DNA of 64,000 nucleotides from Orbaceae bacterium ESL0721 (GTDB lineage Bacteria; Pseudomonadota; Gammaproteobacteria; Enterobacterales; Orbaceae): NCBI GenBank assembly GCA_029433365.1, contig JAQTHZ010000001.1, positions 62,001 to 126,000 of the forward strand, read 5' to 3'. Shown piece by piece: positions 1 to 9,162 of this stretch (position 1 is its first letter; each line of letters starts with the position of its first letter). The notes under the pieces were generated by a model. It saw only the letters and a program-made list of their open reading frames with translations, ran no database searches and was not told where the DNA came from. The position numbers and the translations under genes were made by a program.

Positions 1-2
1 GT

Positions 3-620
3 GCTGCTGCAACATTAGCTACTATTTTGGGTACTTTAGCATCGTATGCGATTATCCGTTTTAGGCGTTTTCGTGGTGCAAATCTCTTCTCCTTTATGAC
101 CACAGCTCCCCTTGTCATGCCAGATGTTATTACTGGATTAGCACTGTTATTACTGTTTGTTGCAATGGGGCAGACGATTGGGTATCCAAAAGATCGTGGT
201 GCAATTACCATCTGGATGGCGCATGTTACATTTTGTACTGCTTATGTTACTGTTGTAGTCAGTGCAAGATTAAGAGAACTTGATAAATCGATTGAAGAGG
301 CAGCTTTAGATTTAGGTGCTAATCCACTTAAAGTCTTTTTTGTAATCACACTACCGATGATTATTCCAGCACTGATTTCTGGTTGGTTACTCGCTTTTAC
401 CTTATCACTTGATGATCTTGTGATTGCCAGTTTTGTAGCCGGTCCAGGTGCGACGACTTTACCGATGTTGATCTTCTCAAAAGTTCGCCTTGGTGTTGAT
501 CCGCAAATAAATGCATTAGCAACGATTATTCTATTAATTGTCGGTATTATCGGATTTATCTCATGGCTTATGATTCGTAAAACGGAACGTAAACGCACCA
601 AAGAGATGCGGATAGGTTAA
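3..620 (+). CDS. potI: Putrescine ABC transporter permease PotI (5' truncated by window edge)
   Basis: Inner-membrane permease subunit of the PotFGHI putrescine importer. The reading frame is open to the left edge, so the N-terminal membrane segment and start codon lie outside the window. The visible part aligns along its length with enterobacterial PotI: hydrophobic segments, the [12 protein letters not shown] region, the EAA loop ([16 protein letters not shown], about 295-345) that docks on the ATPase PotG, and the [11 protein letters not shown] segment. A TTG at 27 is not the start, because the conserved protein continues upstream of it. ribB follows after only 23 bases, so the two may be cotranscribed. 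The family assignment is firm; substrate preference (putrescine rather than another polyamine) is inferred from similarity. Confidence 0.93.
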   Translation, partial: AAATLATILGTLASYAIIRFRRFRGANLFSFMTTAPLVMPDVITGLALLLLFVAMGQTIGYPKDRGAITIWMAHVTFCTAYVTVVVSARLRELDKSIEEAALDLGANPLKVFFVITLPMIIPALISGWLLAFTLSLDDLVIASFVAGPGATTLPMLIFSKVRLGVDPQINALATIILLIVGIIGFISWLMIRKTERKRTKEMRIG

Positions 621-643
621 AGATATTAAAAAGGAGATCGATA

Positions 644-1279
644 ATGAATCAATTTAATCTGCAAGAGTTTGGTACGCCAATTGAACGTGTCCAAAAGGCA
701 ATTGATGCAATTAAAGCAGGTAAAGGTGTTCTTGTTTTAGATGATGAAGATCGCGAAAACGAGGGCGATTTAGTTTGGGCAGCCGAGACGATAACAGCAC
801 CGCAAATGGCATTAACAATTCGTTATGGTAGTGGTATTGTCTGCTTATGTTTACCGCAAACTACCTGCAATGCATTAGATTTACCAATGATGGTTAACCA
901 TAATACCAGTAAAAATAATACTGCATTTACAATATCTATTGAAGCTGCTAATGGTGTAACTACAGGTGTTTCAGCCGCAGATCGGGTTACTACTATTAAA
1001 GCAGCAGTTGCTGATAATGCAAAACCAAGTGATCTTAATCACCCAGGGCATGTCTTCCCATTGGTAGCAAAAGAGGGTGGTGTCTTAACCCGTCGTGGTC
1101 ATACCGAAGCTTCGGTTGATTTAGTGAGTTTGGCAGGCTTAAAACCGGCTGCGGTACTGTGTGAATTAACCAATGATGACGGCACAATGGCAAGAGCACC
1201 TGAAGTGGTTCAATTTGCCAAAACGCATGATATGCCTGTTGTTACTATAGAAGATATTGTTGAATACCGTAATCAGTAA
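644..1279 (+). CDS. ribB: 3,4-dihydroxy-2-butanone 4-phosphate synthase RibB
   Basis: Converts ribulose 5-phosphate to 3,4-dihydroxy-2-butanone 4-phosphate plus formate, the four-carbon precursor in riboflavin synthesis; cytoplasmic. The 211-residue length matches stand-alone RibB (about 217). The acidic metal/substrate motif [10 protein letters not shown] is at residues 33-42 and the GHTEA motif lies further on. There is no fused GTP cyclohydrolase II domain. The start is supported by a strong AAGGAG ribosome site about 8 bases upstream. In many gammaproteobacteria ribB has an FMN riboswitch; here only 23 bases separate it from potI, so no such riboswitch is present and expression probably comes from the upstream gene or a promoter inside it. 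Confidence 0.96.
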   Translation: MNQFNLQEFGTPIERVQKAIDAIKAGKGVLVLDDEDRENEGDLVWAAETITAPQMALTIRYGSGIVCLCLPQTTCNALDLPMMVNHNTSKNNTAFTISIEAANGVTTGVSAADRVTTIKAAVADNAKPSDLNHPGHVFPLVAKEGGVLTRRGHTEASVDLVSLAGLKPAAVLCELTNDDGTMARAPEVVQFAKTHDMPVVTIEDIVEYRNQ

Positions 1280-1312
1280 AATAGTTTATCGCAATATTTA
1301 ACAATAATTTTA

Positions 1313-1428
1313 AGCTATGTTTTTAAACCATATGACTAACATCATATTATTAAAATTATATTTTTAAATATCTTATTTTTAATAACTATAGTTAAAAAAT
1401 AATTAAAAATATAGTTAAAAACATAGCT
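1313..1428. repeat. Long-span 14-bp inverted repeat downstream of ribB
   Basis: A perfect 14-base inverted repeat: arm AGCTATGTTTTTAA at 1313-1326 and its reverse complement at 1415-1428, enclosing 88 AT-rich bases. The interior holds further short repeats around ATAGTTAAAAA. Function unknown; it lies between the ribB stop and the terminator-like hairpin at 1454. Confidence 0.6.
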
Positions 1429-1453
1429 AAACCCAAAAAGTAAAACCCATCAT

Positions 1454-1482
1454 AAAACGCTATTTAAAAGTAGCGTTTTTTG
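1454..1482 (+). terminator. Rho-independent terminator between ribB and dinB
   Basis: Nine-base stem (AAAACGCTA at 1454-1462 paired with 1471-1479), eight-base loop and a following T-rich run. It lies 175 bases past the ribB stop and about 65 bases before dinB, so it would isolate dinB from ribB readthrough. Confidence 0.75.
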
Positions 1483-1547
1483 CGTTATCATAGTGGTTAT
1501 TTATACAGCTGTTTTGCTTAATCTATAAGTGACAACCATTTAACACT

Positions 1548-2609
1548 ATGCGCAAAATTATTCATGTCGATATGGACTGTTTCTATGCTCAAGTTGAGAT
1601 GCGAGACAATCCTCAATATCGCAATTTACCTATTGCAGTGGGCGGCGATCCCCGTAAGCGGGGTGTCGTTGCCACAGCAAACTATCTTGCTCGGCAATAT
1701 GGTATCCATAGTGCAATGTCGATGGCGCAAGCGGTAAAATTGTGTCCCAATCTTAAAATAGTTTCTGGTCGATTTAGTGTCTATAAAGAGGTGTCAGGTC
1801 AGCTTCAGCAAATTTTTAGTCGATATACAAAATTGATTGAAGCCATATCGTTAGATGAAGCCTACTTAGATGTTACACACTGCCCTCTATTTCATGGTTC
1901 AGCAACTTTAATTGCAAAAGATATTCGTAAAACTATTTTTGAAGAGTTATCCCTTACCTCATCTGCGGGTGTTGCACCGCTAAAATTTTTAGCAAAAATT
2001 GCCTCTGATATGAATAAACCAAATGGACAATATGTAATTACGCCTGATGAAGTGATGCCTTTTATCCAATCTCTACCACTTAAGAAGATCCCTGGAGTCG
2101 GGAAGGTAACCGAGAAAAAATTAGCTGAGTTAGGGCTGTTTCAGTGCCAAGATGTGATCAATTATGATCTGGTTAAGTTATTGAGTCAGTTTGGTAAATT
2201 TGGGCGAGTTTTATATGAACGTTGCCAAGGAATAGATGATCGTGATGTCTGTAACGATCGACAACGTAAATCTATAGGTGTTGAAGAGACGTTAATTAAC
2301 GATATACATAGTTGGGATGACTGTTTTTCAATGCTTAATAGACTCTATGATGAGTTAGAAAATCGTTTAAAAAAAGTGCGTTCAGACTTATCGATTGCAA
2401 GGCAAGGTGTAAAATTTAAATTTGATGATTTTCAATTAACTACACAAGAACATGTTTGGGCTAAGCTAGATAAAGAGGATTTAATCCAGCAGGCCCATAA
2501 AGTTTGGCAGGAGCGCCGTAAAGATCGAGGTGTACGGTTAATTGGGCTACAGGTAACTTTGATTGATCCCCAATTAGATAAACAACTTCTTTTTGATTTT
2601 GCAATCTAA
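1548..2609 (+). CDS. dinB: DNA polymerase IV (Y-family translesion polymerase)
   Basis: Error-prone polymerase that bypasses damaged template bases. The 353-residue protein is collinear with E. coli DinB (351). Catalytic carboxylates are visible: Asp8 in the N-terminal HVDMDCF motif and Asp103-Glu104 in SLDEAYLD. The steric-gate position 13 is Tyr (Phe in E. coli). The helix-hairpin-helix segment (KIPGVGKVTEKKL) and little-finger domain follow. The C-terminus QLLFDFAI is a good beta-clamp-binding motif, closer to the QLxLF consensus than that of E. coli. The start is set by homology; the ribosome site is weak. An imperfect LexA-like sequence lies about 40-55 bases upstream (see findings). Confidence 0.97.
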   Translation: MRKIIHVDMDCFYAQVEMRDNPQYRNLPIAVGGDPRKRGVVATANYLARQYGIHSAMSMAQAVKLCPNLKIVSGRFSVYKEVSGQLQQIFSRYTKLIEAISLDEAYLDVTHCPLFHGSATLIAKDIRKTIFEELSLTSSAGVAPLKFLAKIASDMNKPNGQYVITPDEVMPFIQSLPLKKIPGVGKVTEKKLAELGLFQCQDVINYDLVKLLSQFGKFGRVLYERCQGIDDRDVCNDRQRKSIGVEETLINDIHSWDDCFSMLNRLYDELENRLKKVRSDLSIARQGVKFKFDDFQLTTQEHVWAKLDKEDLIQQAHKVWQERRKDRGVRLIGLQVTLIDPQLDKQLLFDFAI

Positions 2610-2622
2610 GTTAGAGCAAGTC

Positions 2623-2734
2623 ATTAGCAATAAGTTATTAATAACCGATTATTGAAAATAGATCATTAAAAACAGTGTATTAAAAACAACGTATTAAAAA
2701 CAGTGCATTAAAAATAGATAATTAAAATTAAGTG
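2623..2734. repeat. Tandem array of about eight 14-bp units between dinB and pyrE stops
   Basis: Consecutive 14-base units with consensus near ATTAAAAACAGTGT. The best-conserved copies are at 2665-2678, 2679-2692, 2693-2706 and 2707-2720; more degenerate copies continue on both sides (2623-2664 and 2721-2734). The array fills almost the whole gap between two convergent stop codons (2609 and 2737). The unit length is not a multiple of three and stops are frequent, so it is not coding. Confidence 0.85.
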
Positions 2735-2736
2735 AT

Positions 2737-3387
2737 TTATGCATTAATCCCATACTGTTTACGATATGCTTCAACAAGTTGAACCTCATCCTTGCGAGTT
2801 GGATCTTGATAGAGATATTGAATAAGATCATCTAAAGTAATTATTGAGATGACATCACAATGATAAAGCTGTTTGATCTCTTGAATGGCTGAGAGTTCAC
2901 CTCGACCTTTCTCTTGCCGATCAAGGCAGATTAATACACCAGCAAGTTCTGACTGATTCTCTTCAAGAATTTTCATTGATTCTCGAATTGCAGTACCAGC
3001 CGTGATAACATCATCAACTAACATCACCCTTTTTTTATAGATTGAGTTGCCAACTAAATTACCACCTTCACCATGATCTTTTGCCTCTTTACGGTTAAAA
3101 CAGTAAGGAATATCAGCGTTATGATGTTCTGAAAGTGCCACAACAGTTGAAGATACGATAGGTATACCTTTATATGCTGGCCCAAAAATGACATCATAAT
3201 CTAAATTGGTATCCATCAGTGCAGCAGCATAAAATCGCCCCAAAAGTGCTAAATCTTTACCAGTATTAAAGAGTCCAGCATTAAAAAAATAGGGACTTTT
3301 ACGACCAGATTTTAAGGTGAATTCACCAAATTTTAATGCTTGTCTATCTAAGGCAAATTCAATAAACTCACTTTTGTATGATTTCAT
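2737..3387 (-). CDS. pyrE: Orotate phosphoribosyltransferase PyrE
   Basis: Transfers orotate to PRPP to give orotidine 5'-phosphate in de novo pyrimidine synthesis; cytoplasmic. The chosen start (ATG at 3387, protein [10 protein letters not shown]) gives 216 residues against about 213 in E. coli and has a GGAGAG ribosome site 7 bases upstream; a longer frame from a TTG at 3429 has no such support. The PRPP-binding motif [13 protein letters not shown] is intact, as is the flexible-loop region with [10 protein letters not shown]. It is downstream of rph in the classic rph-pyrE order, with a hairpin and T-run between them that resembles the enterobacterial pyrE attenuator. Its stop codon abuts the 14-bp tandem array. 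Confidence 0.96.
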   Translation of the reverse strand: MKSYKSEFIEFALDRQALKFGEFTLKSGRKSPYFFNAGLFNTGKDLALLGRFYAAALMDTNLDYDVIFGPAYKGIPIVSSTVVALSEHHNADIPYCFNRKEAKDHGEGGNLVGNSIYKKRVMLVDDVITAGTAIRESMKILEENQSELAGVLICLDRQEKGRGELSAIQEIKQLYHCDVISIITLDDLIQYLYQDPTRKDEVQLVEAYRKQYGINA

Positions 3388-3426
3388 GAAGATCTCTCCA
3401 ACTTTATCTATGCAGTAAAAAGTTTG

Positions 3427-3456
3427 CAAAAAGAAAGCGACTAAATGAGTCGCTTG
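3427..3456 (-). terminator. Attenuator-like terminator between rph and pyrE
   Basis: Eight-base stem (3435-3442 with 3448-3455, core AGCGACT) and five-base loop. Read on the minus strand, it is followed by a U-rich tract (TTTCTTTTTGC). It starts six bases after the rph stop. In E. coli a hairpin here couples pyrE transcription to UTP supply through translation of the end of rph; the same geometry is seen here, so the same control is inferred. Confidence 0.72.
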
Positions 3457-3461
3457 CTTAA

Positions 3462-4181
3462 TTAATTTTCAGTTAATGCCAATTGCTGTTTTTCAATAAT
3501 CGACTGAATACCCTGTTTCGCTAAATCGAGTAATTTTAATAGCTCATCATGGGTAAAAGGTTCACCCTCGGCTGTACCTTGAATTTCGATTATTCTTCCA
3601 TCTTCGCTCATGACGACATTCATATCTGTCTGCGCGTTAGAATCTTCGATATATTCAAGATCGCAAATTGGTTCGCCATTTACAATTCCAACAGAGACCG
3701 CTGCAATTAGGAATTTTATCGGACTTTTGGTTAATTGACCTGAATCTAACATTTTATTAATGGCATCATGTAGTGCAACTGATGCACCAGTTATTGCTGC
3801 GGTACGCGTACCACCATCAGCTTGAATAACATCGCAATCAAGGGTAATGGTATATTCGCCAAGGATCTCTAAATCAATCATTGCACGTAGTGAGCGGCCA
3901 ATAAGGCGTTGAATCTCCATTGTTCTCCCAGTCTGTTTACCTTTGGCGGATTCTCGCTGAGTACGGGTATTGGTTGCGCGCGGTAACATGCCATATTCAG
4001 CTGTGATCCAGCCTTGATTTTGACCTTTTAAAAATCGTGGGACACCTATATCAATGGAGGCATTACAGAGTACTTTTGTTGCGCCAAATTCAACTAATAC
4101 AGAACCTTCTGCATGTTTTGTATAGTGACGAGTTATTTTTATTGGGCGGACCTGTTCCGCAGCTCGATCAGAAGGGCGCAT
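3462..4181 (-). CDS. rph: Ribonuclease PH
   Basis: Phosphorolytic 3'-5' exoribonuclease that trims tRNA 3' ends; cytoplasmic hexamer. The 239 residues match full-length RNase PH (238), starting [16 protein letters not shown], with the family hallmarks [15 protein letters not shown] near the N-terminus, the [23 protein letters not shown] region and the [11 protein letters not shown] catalytic segment. The frame is intact, unlike the frameshifted rph of E. coli K-12 MG1655. A GGAG ribosome site precedes the ATG. It is first in a two-gene unit with pyrE and is divergently oriented to yicC. Confidence 0.97.
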   Translation of the reverse strand: MRPSDRAAEQVRPIKITRHYTKHAEGSVLVEFGATKVLCNASIDIGVPRFLKGQNQGWITAEYGMLPRATNTRTQRESAKGKQTGRTMEIQRLIGRSLRAMIDLEILGEYTITLDCDVIQADGGTRTAAITGASVALHDAINKMLDSGQLTKSPIKFLIAAVSVGIVNGEPICDLEYIEDSNAQTDMNVVMSEDGRIIEIQGTAEGEPFTHDELLKLLDLAKQGIQSIIEKQQLALTEN

Positions 4182-4263
4182 TTATATCTCCAGCATTTTA
4201 TTCTTGATGACAAGTTCTATTTAGGATTACTAATTAGGAGGGCATAAACAAGATAGATTTATG

Positions 4264-4312
4264 CTTAGCCTAAGCTAAGAGGGCATTATACAGAATTTAT
4301 GATACAATGCCC
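4264..4312. promoter_or_regulatory. Divergent rph/yicC control region with two inverted repeats
   Basis: The 191-base gap between divergent genes holds a short inverted repeat (CTTAGC 4264-4269 / GCTAAG 4274-4279) and a second one (GGGCATT 4281-4287 / AATGCCC 4306-4312). Within the second are a perfect minus-strand -10 hexamer (TATAAT, 4290 to 4285) for rph and a plus-strand TATGAT at 4298-4303 for yicC. No convincing -35 boxes are seen, so the exact promoters are uncertain. Confidence 0.4.
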
Positions 4313-4372
4313 AGCAAGTTTTTTATCGATTTTAGTATCACAATTTCAAATTACTTAATTTAGGATAATATT

Positions 4373-5239
4373 ATGATTCGTAGTATGACTGCCTATGCAC
4401 GAAAAGAGTTGAACCAATCTTGGGGTAGCGCTTCATGGGAGATCCGTTCGGTTAATCAACGCTATTTAGAGACCTATATTCGCCTACCAGAACAGTTTAG
4501 AGTCCTTGAACCAATAATTCGTGAAAAATTACGTAACCGTTTAACGCGTGGCAAAATTGAGTGTACTTTACGTTTTGAACTTGATCCCGCCGCACAAAAT
4601 CAAGAGATATCAATTAATAAGGATTTAGCGCATCAAATTTTAGCGGCGGCTGATTGGGTCCGATCAACATATCAGTCAAGTGATGTTAATCCTATAGAGT
4701 TATTACGCTGGCCGGGCGTTATTTCATCCAAAGAGCAGAATCTTGATGAGATATCAAAAGAGTTGTTAAAGTTATTAGATAACACAATTGACGAATTTAT
4801 TGAAGTTCGTGAACGTGAAGGGAGAGCATTAGAGGCATTAATTGTACAACGCTTAGAAGCGATCACTAATGAAGTAACTAAAATTCGTGCGTGGATGCCA
4901 CAGATTTTAAGTTGGCAGCGAGAGAAACTGTTAACTAAACTTGAAGAGTGTCAAATAGATTTAGACAATGCCCGTCTAGAGCAGGAGATTATTATGCTTG
5001 CTCAGCGCATTGATGTGGCCGAAGAGTTGGATCGCTTATCAACGCATGTGAAAGAGACCTACTCAATTTTGAAAAAGAACGAAGCAGTTGGTCGCAGACT
5101 CGATTTTATGATGCAAGAGTTTAATCGTGAATCAAATACAATTGCATCAAAATCAATTAATGCAGATGTGACAGCAAGTGCGATTGAACTGAAAGTGTTA
5201 ATCGAACAGATTCGCGAACAAGTTCAAAATATTGAGTAG
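4373..5239 (+). CDS. yicC: YicC family endoribonuclease/RNase adapter
   Basis: A 288-residue protein collinear with E. coli YicC (287). It begins MIRSMTAYARKE, has the N-terminal YicC domain with the conserved NQRYLET region and ends with the DUF1732 domain (EIIMLAQRIDVAEELDRLSTHV and LDFMMQEFNRESNTIASKS). Family members have been reported to act as endoribonucleases or to influence small-RNA turnover; the exact role here is not shown by sequence. It is divergent from rph and is followed by a strong terminator shared with the convergent MATE gene. Confidence 0.94.
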   Translation: MIRSMTAYARKELNQSWGSASWEIRSVNQRYLETYIRLPEQFRVLEPIIREKLRNRLTRGKIECTLRFELDPAAQNQEISINKDLAHQILAAADWVRSTYQSSDVNPIELLRWPGVISSKEQNLDEISKELLKLLDNTIDEFIEVREREGRALEALIVQRLEAITNEVTKIRAWMPQILSWQREKLLTKLEECQIDLDNARLEQEIIMLAQRIDVAEELDRLSTHVKETYSILKKNEAVGRRLDFMMQEFNRESNTIASKSINADVTASAIELKVLIEQIREQVQNIE

Positions 5240-5280
5240 GCTATTTTTTCAGATTAAATAACTTCAAAAATAGTCTCATT

Positions 5281-5307
5281 AACGCCCTTCTATTTAGGGC
5301 GTTTTTT
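5281..5307. terminator. Bidirectional terminator between yicC and the MATE gene
   Basis: Eight-base GC-rich stem (AACGCCCT 5281-5288 with 5296-5303), seven-base loop and T-run on the plus strand. The loop contains the stop codon of the convergent MATE gene (5290-5292), so the hairpin overlaps its 3' end. Confidence 0.85.
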
Positions 5308-6678
5308 AAAATGTCGATTTTTCACTGATTGAAAATACCAATAGAGGGTTAAATAGGCTAATGCAGTTGAGAATATGTCTGCGATTGGCATAGAAAGCCA
5401 AACGCCATTTAATCCAAAGAAGTGAGGAACAATAAAGAGTACTGGAATTAAGATAAGAATTTGACGCGAAAGACTGAGCATAATTGAGATTTTAGCCATA
5501 CCAATGCATTGGAAGAAGCTAGTTGTTACCATCTGGAAGCCAAGAAAAATAAAGGCAAGAGTGACATAGCGTAATGCGGTACCAGATAGATGTACTAAAT
5601 CAGCTTCAGAACTAAATGCACTCACTAAAATATTAGGGATAAAGAAACCTAATAAAAAGCCAACAGAGGTGATAACCGTTGCCACTTTCACCGCATAGAT
5701 ATAGGTACTTTTAACCCGCTCATGATTATTGGCGCCATAGTTATAACCAATAATTGGCTGCATACCCTGATTAATACCAATCACAATCATCACAACAAGT
5801 ATGACAAAACGGTTAGCGTTCGAAAAAGCGGCAATTGTATCATCGCTCGAAATACCTGCTAATGACGAATAGCTATTAAGTTGCCAGTTAATAAAAACAA
5901 TAACCACAGAAGATGCTATCTGCATAGCAAAAGGTGACATGCCGATAGATAGGATTGCTTTAACAATTGTCGGGTTAAATTTTAAATTCTTCAACCGTAA
6001 CTTAATCGTACTGCTGTTACCTAAAAAGTGATGCATTACAAAAATAAAGCTGATAAACATCGATAAGACAGTTGCAAAAGCAGCACCACGCATACCCCAG
6101 CCTAAAACAATAATAAAAATTGGCGCTAAAATAATATTGGCGATAACACTGATAAACATGGTAATCATCGCTTTAAATGGATAACCACTTGCCCGCATCA
6201 TATTGTTATAGTTAAAAGCCAATGTTAAAAAAAGGCTACCTGGCAAAAATACCTCTAAAAATTCTCGTGCATATTGGTGGTTAACTGGACTTGATCCAAT
6301 AAAACTGAGTACAGGATCAAGAAAGTATAGGAGAAGGGCTAAAATAGATCCGCTTAATAACAGACTTAATATAAACGAGGTACCAGCCACTTTTTCGGCT
6401 TTATCTAACTCGTTCTTTCCAAGAAATATCGATATCCGGCTTGCAGAACCAACCCCAACTAACATGCCAATTGCCGCGGCAAAATTCATAACGGGTAGAA
6501 TCAGACCGGCTGCACTCAATGCTTCGCGACCGATCCAGTGCCCAATAAAGACACCATCAATAATGTTATAAAGCGTGTTTACAACTGAACCTATAATCGC
6601 AGGTAGGGCATATTGCCAGAAGAGAGTACTAATTTTTTTTGTTTTAAAATCGTTATAAATATTAATTGTTTGTGCCAT
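5290..6678 (-). CDS. MATE family multidrug/cation antiporter
   Basis: Polytopic inner-membrane exporter of the multi-antimicrobial extrusion family, expected to export drugs or cationic metabolites in exchange for Na+ or H+. About 12 hydrophobic segments are visible across 462 residues, with family-typical stretches IIDGVFIGHWIG, AAAIGMLVGVGSASRIS and GINQGMQPIIGYNYGA. The sequence looks closest to MepA/DinF-type members rather than NorM, but this is a judgement by eye. Start choice is uncertain: the ATG at 6678 (MAQTINIYNDF) precedes the conserved region, while the frame extends to a GTG at 6759 with 27 extra hydrophobic residues; neither has a good ribosome site. The stop lies inside the terminator hairpin. 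Confidence 0.85.
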   Translation of the reverse strand: MAQTINIYNDFKTKKISTLFWQYALPAIIGSVVNTLYNIIDGVFIGHWIGREALSAAGLILPVMNFAAAIGMLVGVGSASRISIFLGKNELDKAEKVAGTSFILSLLLSGSILALLLYFLDPVLSFIGSSPVNHQYAREFLEVFLPGSLFLTLAFNYNNMMRASGYPFKAMITMFISVIANIILAPIFIIVLGWGMRGAAFATVLSMFISFIFVMHHFLGNSSTIKLRLKNLKFNPTIVKAILSIGMSPFAMQIASSVVIVFINWQLNSYSSLAGISSDDTIAAFSNANRFVILVVMIVIGINQGMQPIIGYNYGANNHERVKSTYIYAVKVATVITSVGFLLGFFIPNILVSAFSSEADLVHLSGTALRYVTLAFIFLGFQMVTTSFFQCIGMAKISIMLSLSRQILILIPVLFIVPHFFGLNGVWLSMPIADIFSTALAYLTLYWYFQSVKNRHFKKRPK

Positions 6679-6825
6679 AAGTTTACTGTAAAAATGGTTA
6701 TCAAAAAGGGAGACGAAAGCGACTGTTAGTGTAACAGAGTAAAAAATTGTTAATAGCACTTTTTGAGCGGTTTGTTAAAATATGTCGATTAGCAGTCTAA
6801 ATTTTTGCATAATCAGGAATTTCTT

Positions 6826-7830
6826 ATGAGTGTTCAGATAGAAAATATCGTTTTACATCAATTAATTCGTAAAAGTGAGAGTGAAATTGAGCTTAACTTA
6901 CGCGAATCGACTTTAGATAATCAGCAAGCCGTGATCAGTTTAATTGAAGAGATTAACCGAACCTATAATAATAAGAGCAAGGCGTATGGGCTTTTTAATG
7001 ACCAGAGCCTATTTGCTGCATCATTAAAAGAGCTTCGATTAGGCAATCAAGATTTTCTCCATTTCAGCCAAGAGTCTACCAAACAGTTACGTAATGAAAT
7101 TGCAAAATATCCATTTGCTGATGGTGGAACCGTTATTTTTTGTCACTACCGTTACCTAGCTGTTGAGTACTTAATTATTGCTGTACTAAGCAGCTGCACC
7201 AGTATGTTGGTTAATGATGAGCTTAATATTAGTGAAACTCACTATTTAGATGTTGATCATGCCGATATTATTGCTCGTATTGATCTTACCGAGTGGGAAC
7301 TTGAGGCTAATTCTAAGCGCTATCTCACTTTTTTAAAAGGGCGAGTTGGGCGCAAAGTATCTGACTTTTTTATGGACTATTTAGGTGCTTCAGAAGGTTT
7401 GGATACTAAAGCGCAAAATAGAACCTTAGTTAAAGCGATAAATGATTATTGCCAAGAGATTCAACTAGATAGAGAGGAGAAAAAAAGTGCACGTGAAAAT
7501 GTGTATGATTACTGCAAATCACAGTTAGAGGCAGGGGAAGAGATTCAACTTAACAATTTGGCAAATGAGCTGCCCGCTGTTGAAAATAGTAACTTTATGC
7601 AATATATCAACAATAACGGTTATGATTTAGAGGATAACTTCCCAGCGGATCGTGCAGCGCTGCGTCAATTAAAGAAATTTTCAGGTAGTGGTGGCGGCTT
7701 AACCTTAAGCTTTGATTCAACTCTGTTAGGAGATCGTATTAAATGGGATCCACAGAGTGATTCATTAGTGATTAAAGGGGTACCACCTAATTTACGTGAT
7801 CAACTTCAACGAAATAGCCAATCGAACTAA
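6826..7830 (+). CDS. yejK: Nucleoid-associated protein YejK (NdpA)
   Basis: A 334-residue protein collinear with E. coli YejK (335), a nucleoid-associated protein that interacts with type II topoisomerases. The chosen start (ATG 6826, MSVQIENIVLHQLI) aligns with the E. coli start and has AGGA 8 bases upstream; the frame extends seven codons further without support. Conserved blocks include YPFADGGTVIFCHYRYLAVEYL, LKGRVGRKVSDFFMD and the C-terminal FSGSGGGL and PPNLRDQLQR. Divergently oriented to the MATE gene; an array of 13-bp repeats follows its stop. Confidence 0.95.
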   Translation: MSVQIENIVLHQLIRKSESEIELNLRESTLDNQQAVISLIEEINRTYNNKSKAYGLFNDQSLFAASLKELRLGNQDFLHFSQESTKQLRNEIAKYPFADGGTVIFCHYRYLAVEYLIIAVLSSCTSMLVNDELNISETHYLDVDHADIIARIDLTEWELEANSKRYLTFLKGRVGRKVSDFFMDYLGASEGLDTKAQNRTLVKAINDYCQEIQLDREEKKSARENVYDYCKSQLEAGEEIQLNNLANELPAVENSNFMQYINNNGYDLEDNFPADRAALRQLKKFSGSGGGLTLSFDSTLLGDRIKWDPQSDSLVIKGVPPNLRDQLQRNSQSN

Positions 7831-7916
7831 TACCATATTTATTAATGATTATTATGATAATAAGTAATAGAATTACTGGGCAATTAAGGGCAGTTAACTA
7901 TATTTACCAATAATAT

Positions 7917-7996
7917 TTAACGACACTAATTAACGACACTAATTGATAACAGTAGTTAATAACAGTGGTTAATAGCAATACAGTTAACAGCAATAC
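7917..7996. repeat. Tandem array of six 13-bp units between yejK and nfo
   Basis: Units of 13 bases: two identical copies of TTAACGACACTAA (7917-7929, 7930-7942), then TTGATAACAGTAG (7943-7955), TTAATAACAGTGG (7956-7968), a 15-base variant (7969-7983) and TTAACAGCAATAC (7984-7996). The TTAATAACAGTG unit resembles the unit of the dinB/pyrE array. The repeats lie upstream of nfo and produce a spurious in-frame extension rich in Asn, Ser and Thr. Confidence 0.85.
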
Positions 7997-8054
7997 TTTG
8001 TTGCTTTTTTTAATGATAAAAAACGATGAATTAACTTTCACTAAGGAACCAAAA

Positions 8055-8897
8055 ATGAAATTTATCGGCGCACATGTGAGTGCAGCAGGTGGGGTGGACA
8101 ATTCACCGATTAATGCTTATCAAATAGGTGCAACAGCTTTTGCCCTTTTTACTAAAAATCAACGCCAATGGCATGCAAAACCCCTTGAAACTGATATGAT
8201 TGATCGCTTTAAACAGCGCTGTGAAAAATATGGTTATACCCATAAACAGATTCTGCCACATGATAGTTACTTGATCAATTTAGGCAGTCCAGATGATGAG
8301 CAACTAGCTAAATCACGCGCTGCTTTTTTAGATGAGTTTAAGCGCTGTGAACAGTTAGGGCTATCTATGATAAACTTCCATCCAGGGAGTGATCTTAAAA
8401 AAATCAGTATGGATGAGTGTTTAACGCGTATTGCTGAGTCAATAAATCTCACCCTAGATCAGACTAGTGGCGTTACCGCAGTCATTGAAAATACGGCAGG
8501 GCAGGGATCCAATTTGGGTTATACTTTTGAACAGTTAGCTGCGATCATCGCCCAAGTTAACGATAAAAGCCGTGTTGGAGTCTGTATTGATACCTGCCAT
8601 GCATTTGCGGCGGGTTATGATTTGCGTACAGAAAAGGCGTATCATGAGACTTTTGAGCAGTTTGACAAAGTGATTGGTTTTAACTATCTACGCGGTATGC
8701 ATTTAAATGATGCTAAAAGCGAATTTGCTAGCCATGTAGATCGCCATGCATCTATAGGCAAAGGTAATATTGGTAAAGTGGCCTTCCAATGTATTATGCG
8801 TGATCCCCGTATTAATGATATCCCACTGATTTTAGAGACACCTGAATCGACGATCTGGGCTGAAGAGATCCAGTGGTTAAGGGATCAAGAGCGATAA
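8055..8897 (+). CDS. nfo: Endonuclease IV (AP endonuclease)
   Basis: Class II apurinic/apyrimidinic endonuclease of base-excision repair. The start at ATG 8055 ([13 protein letters not shown]) matches E. coli Nfo and has an AAGGA site upstream; an in-frame extension to 7965 only reads through repeats. The 280-residue length is typical. Zinc-ligand motifs are all present: [43 protein letters not shown] and LILETP. It stands alone, ending in a clear terminator. Confidence 0.97.
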   Translation: MKFIGAHVSAAGGVDNSPINAYQIGATAFALFTKNQRQWHAKPLETDMIDRFKQRCEKYGYTHKQILPHDSYLINLGSPDDEQLAKSRAAFLDEFKRCEQLGLSMINFHPGSDLKKISMDECLTRIAESINLTLDQTSGVTAVIENTAGQGSNLGYTFEQLAAIIAQVNDKSRVGVCIDTCHAFAAGYDLRTEKAYHETFEQFDKVIGFNYLRGMHLNDAKSEFASHVDRHASIGKGNIGKVAFQCIMRDPRINDIPLILETPESTIWAEEIQWLRDQER

Positions 8898-8973
8898 TAT
8901 ATTGTCGAGTCCTATTTGATAGATGAAAATATCGTTTACTCTTAAATAGAGTGAGGGGATAGATAAAAAATTG

Positions 8974-9016
8974 ATAACAGAGTTGATAGGTGACTATTTT
9001 GCTCTGTTATTTTTTT
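8974..9016 (+). terminator. Rho-independent terminator of nfo
   Basis: Nine-base stem (ATAACAGAG 8974-8982 with 9002-9010), 19-base loop and a run of seven T. It lies about 80 bases after the nfo stop. Confidence 0.82.
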
Positions 9017-9047
9017 AAATGATAAAATGCTACCTAAAAAAAAGCTC

Positions 9048-9133
9048 AACCCTAAAACAAAACCCTAAAGCAAAACTTTAAAAAAAGTGTAACCCTAAAA
9101 CAAATTATAATTTTAATATTTATAATTTTAATA
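9048..9133. repeat. Two short tandem repeat families between nfo and yccS
   Basis: Three copies of a 13-base unit, AACCCTAAARCAA (9048-9060, 9061-9073 and 9091-9103, the last separated by a 17-base spacer), are followed by two copies of TTATAATTTTAATA with a 15-base period (9105-9118, 9120-9133). Both lie just downstream of the yccS stop on the minus strand. Confidence 0.75.
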
Positions 9134-9162
9134 GATAGTTCAATCATATTTTGACTAAATGT

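Noticed and set aside
7965-8054. In-frame N-terminal extension of nfo rich in Asn, Ser and Thr
   Set aside because: It reads through the 13-bp tandem array, lacks a ribosome site and is absent from homologues; the ATG at 8055 has both a ribosome site and a conserved N-terminus.
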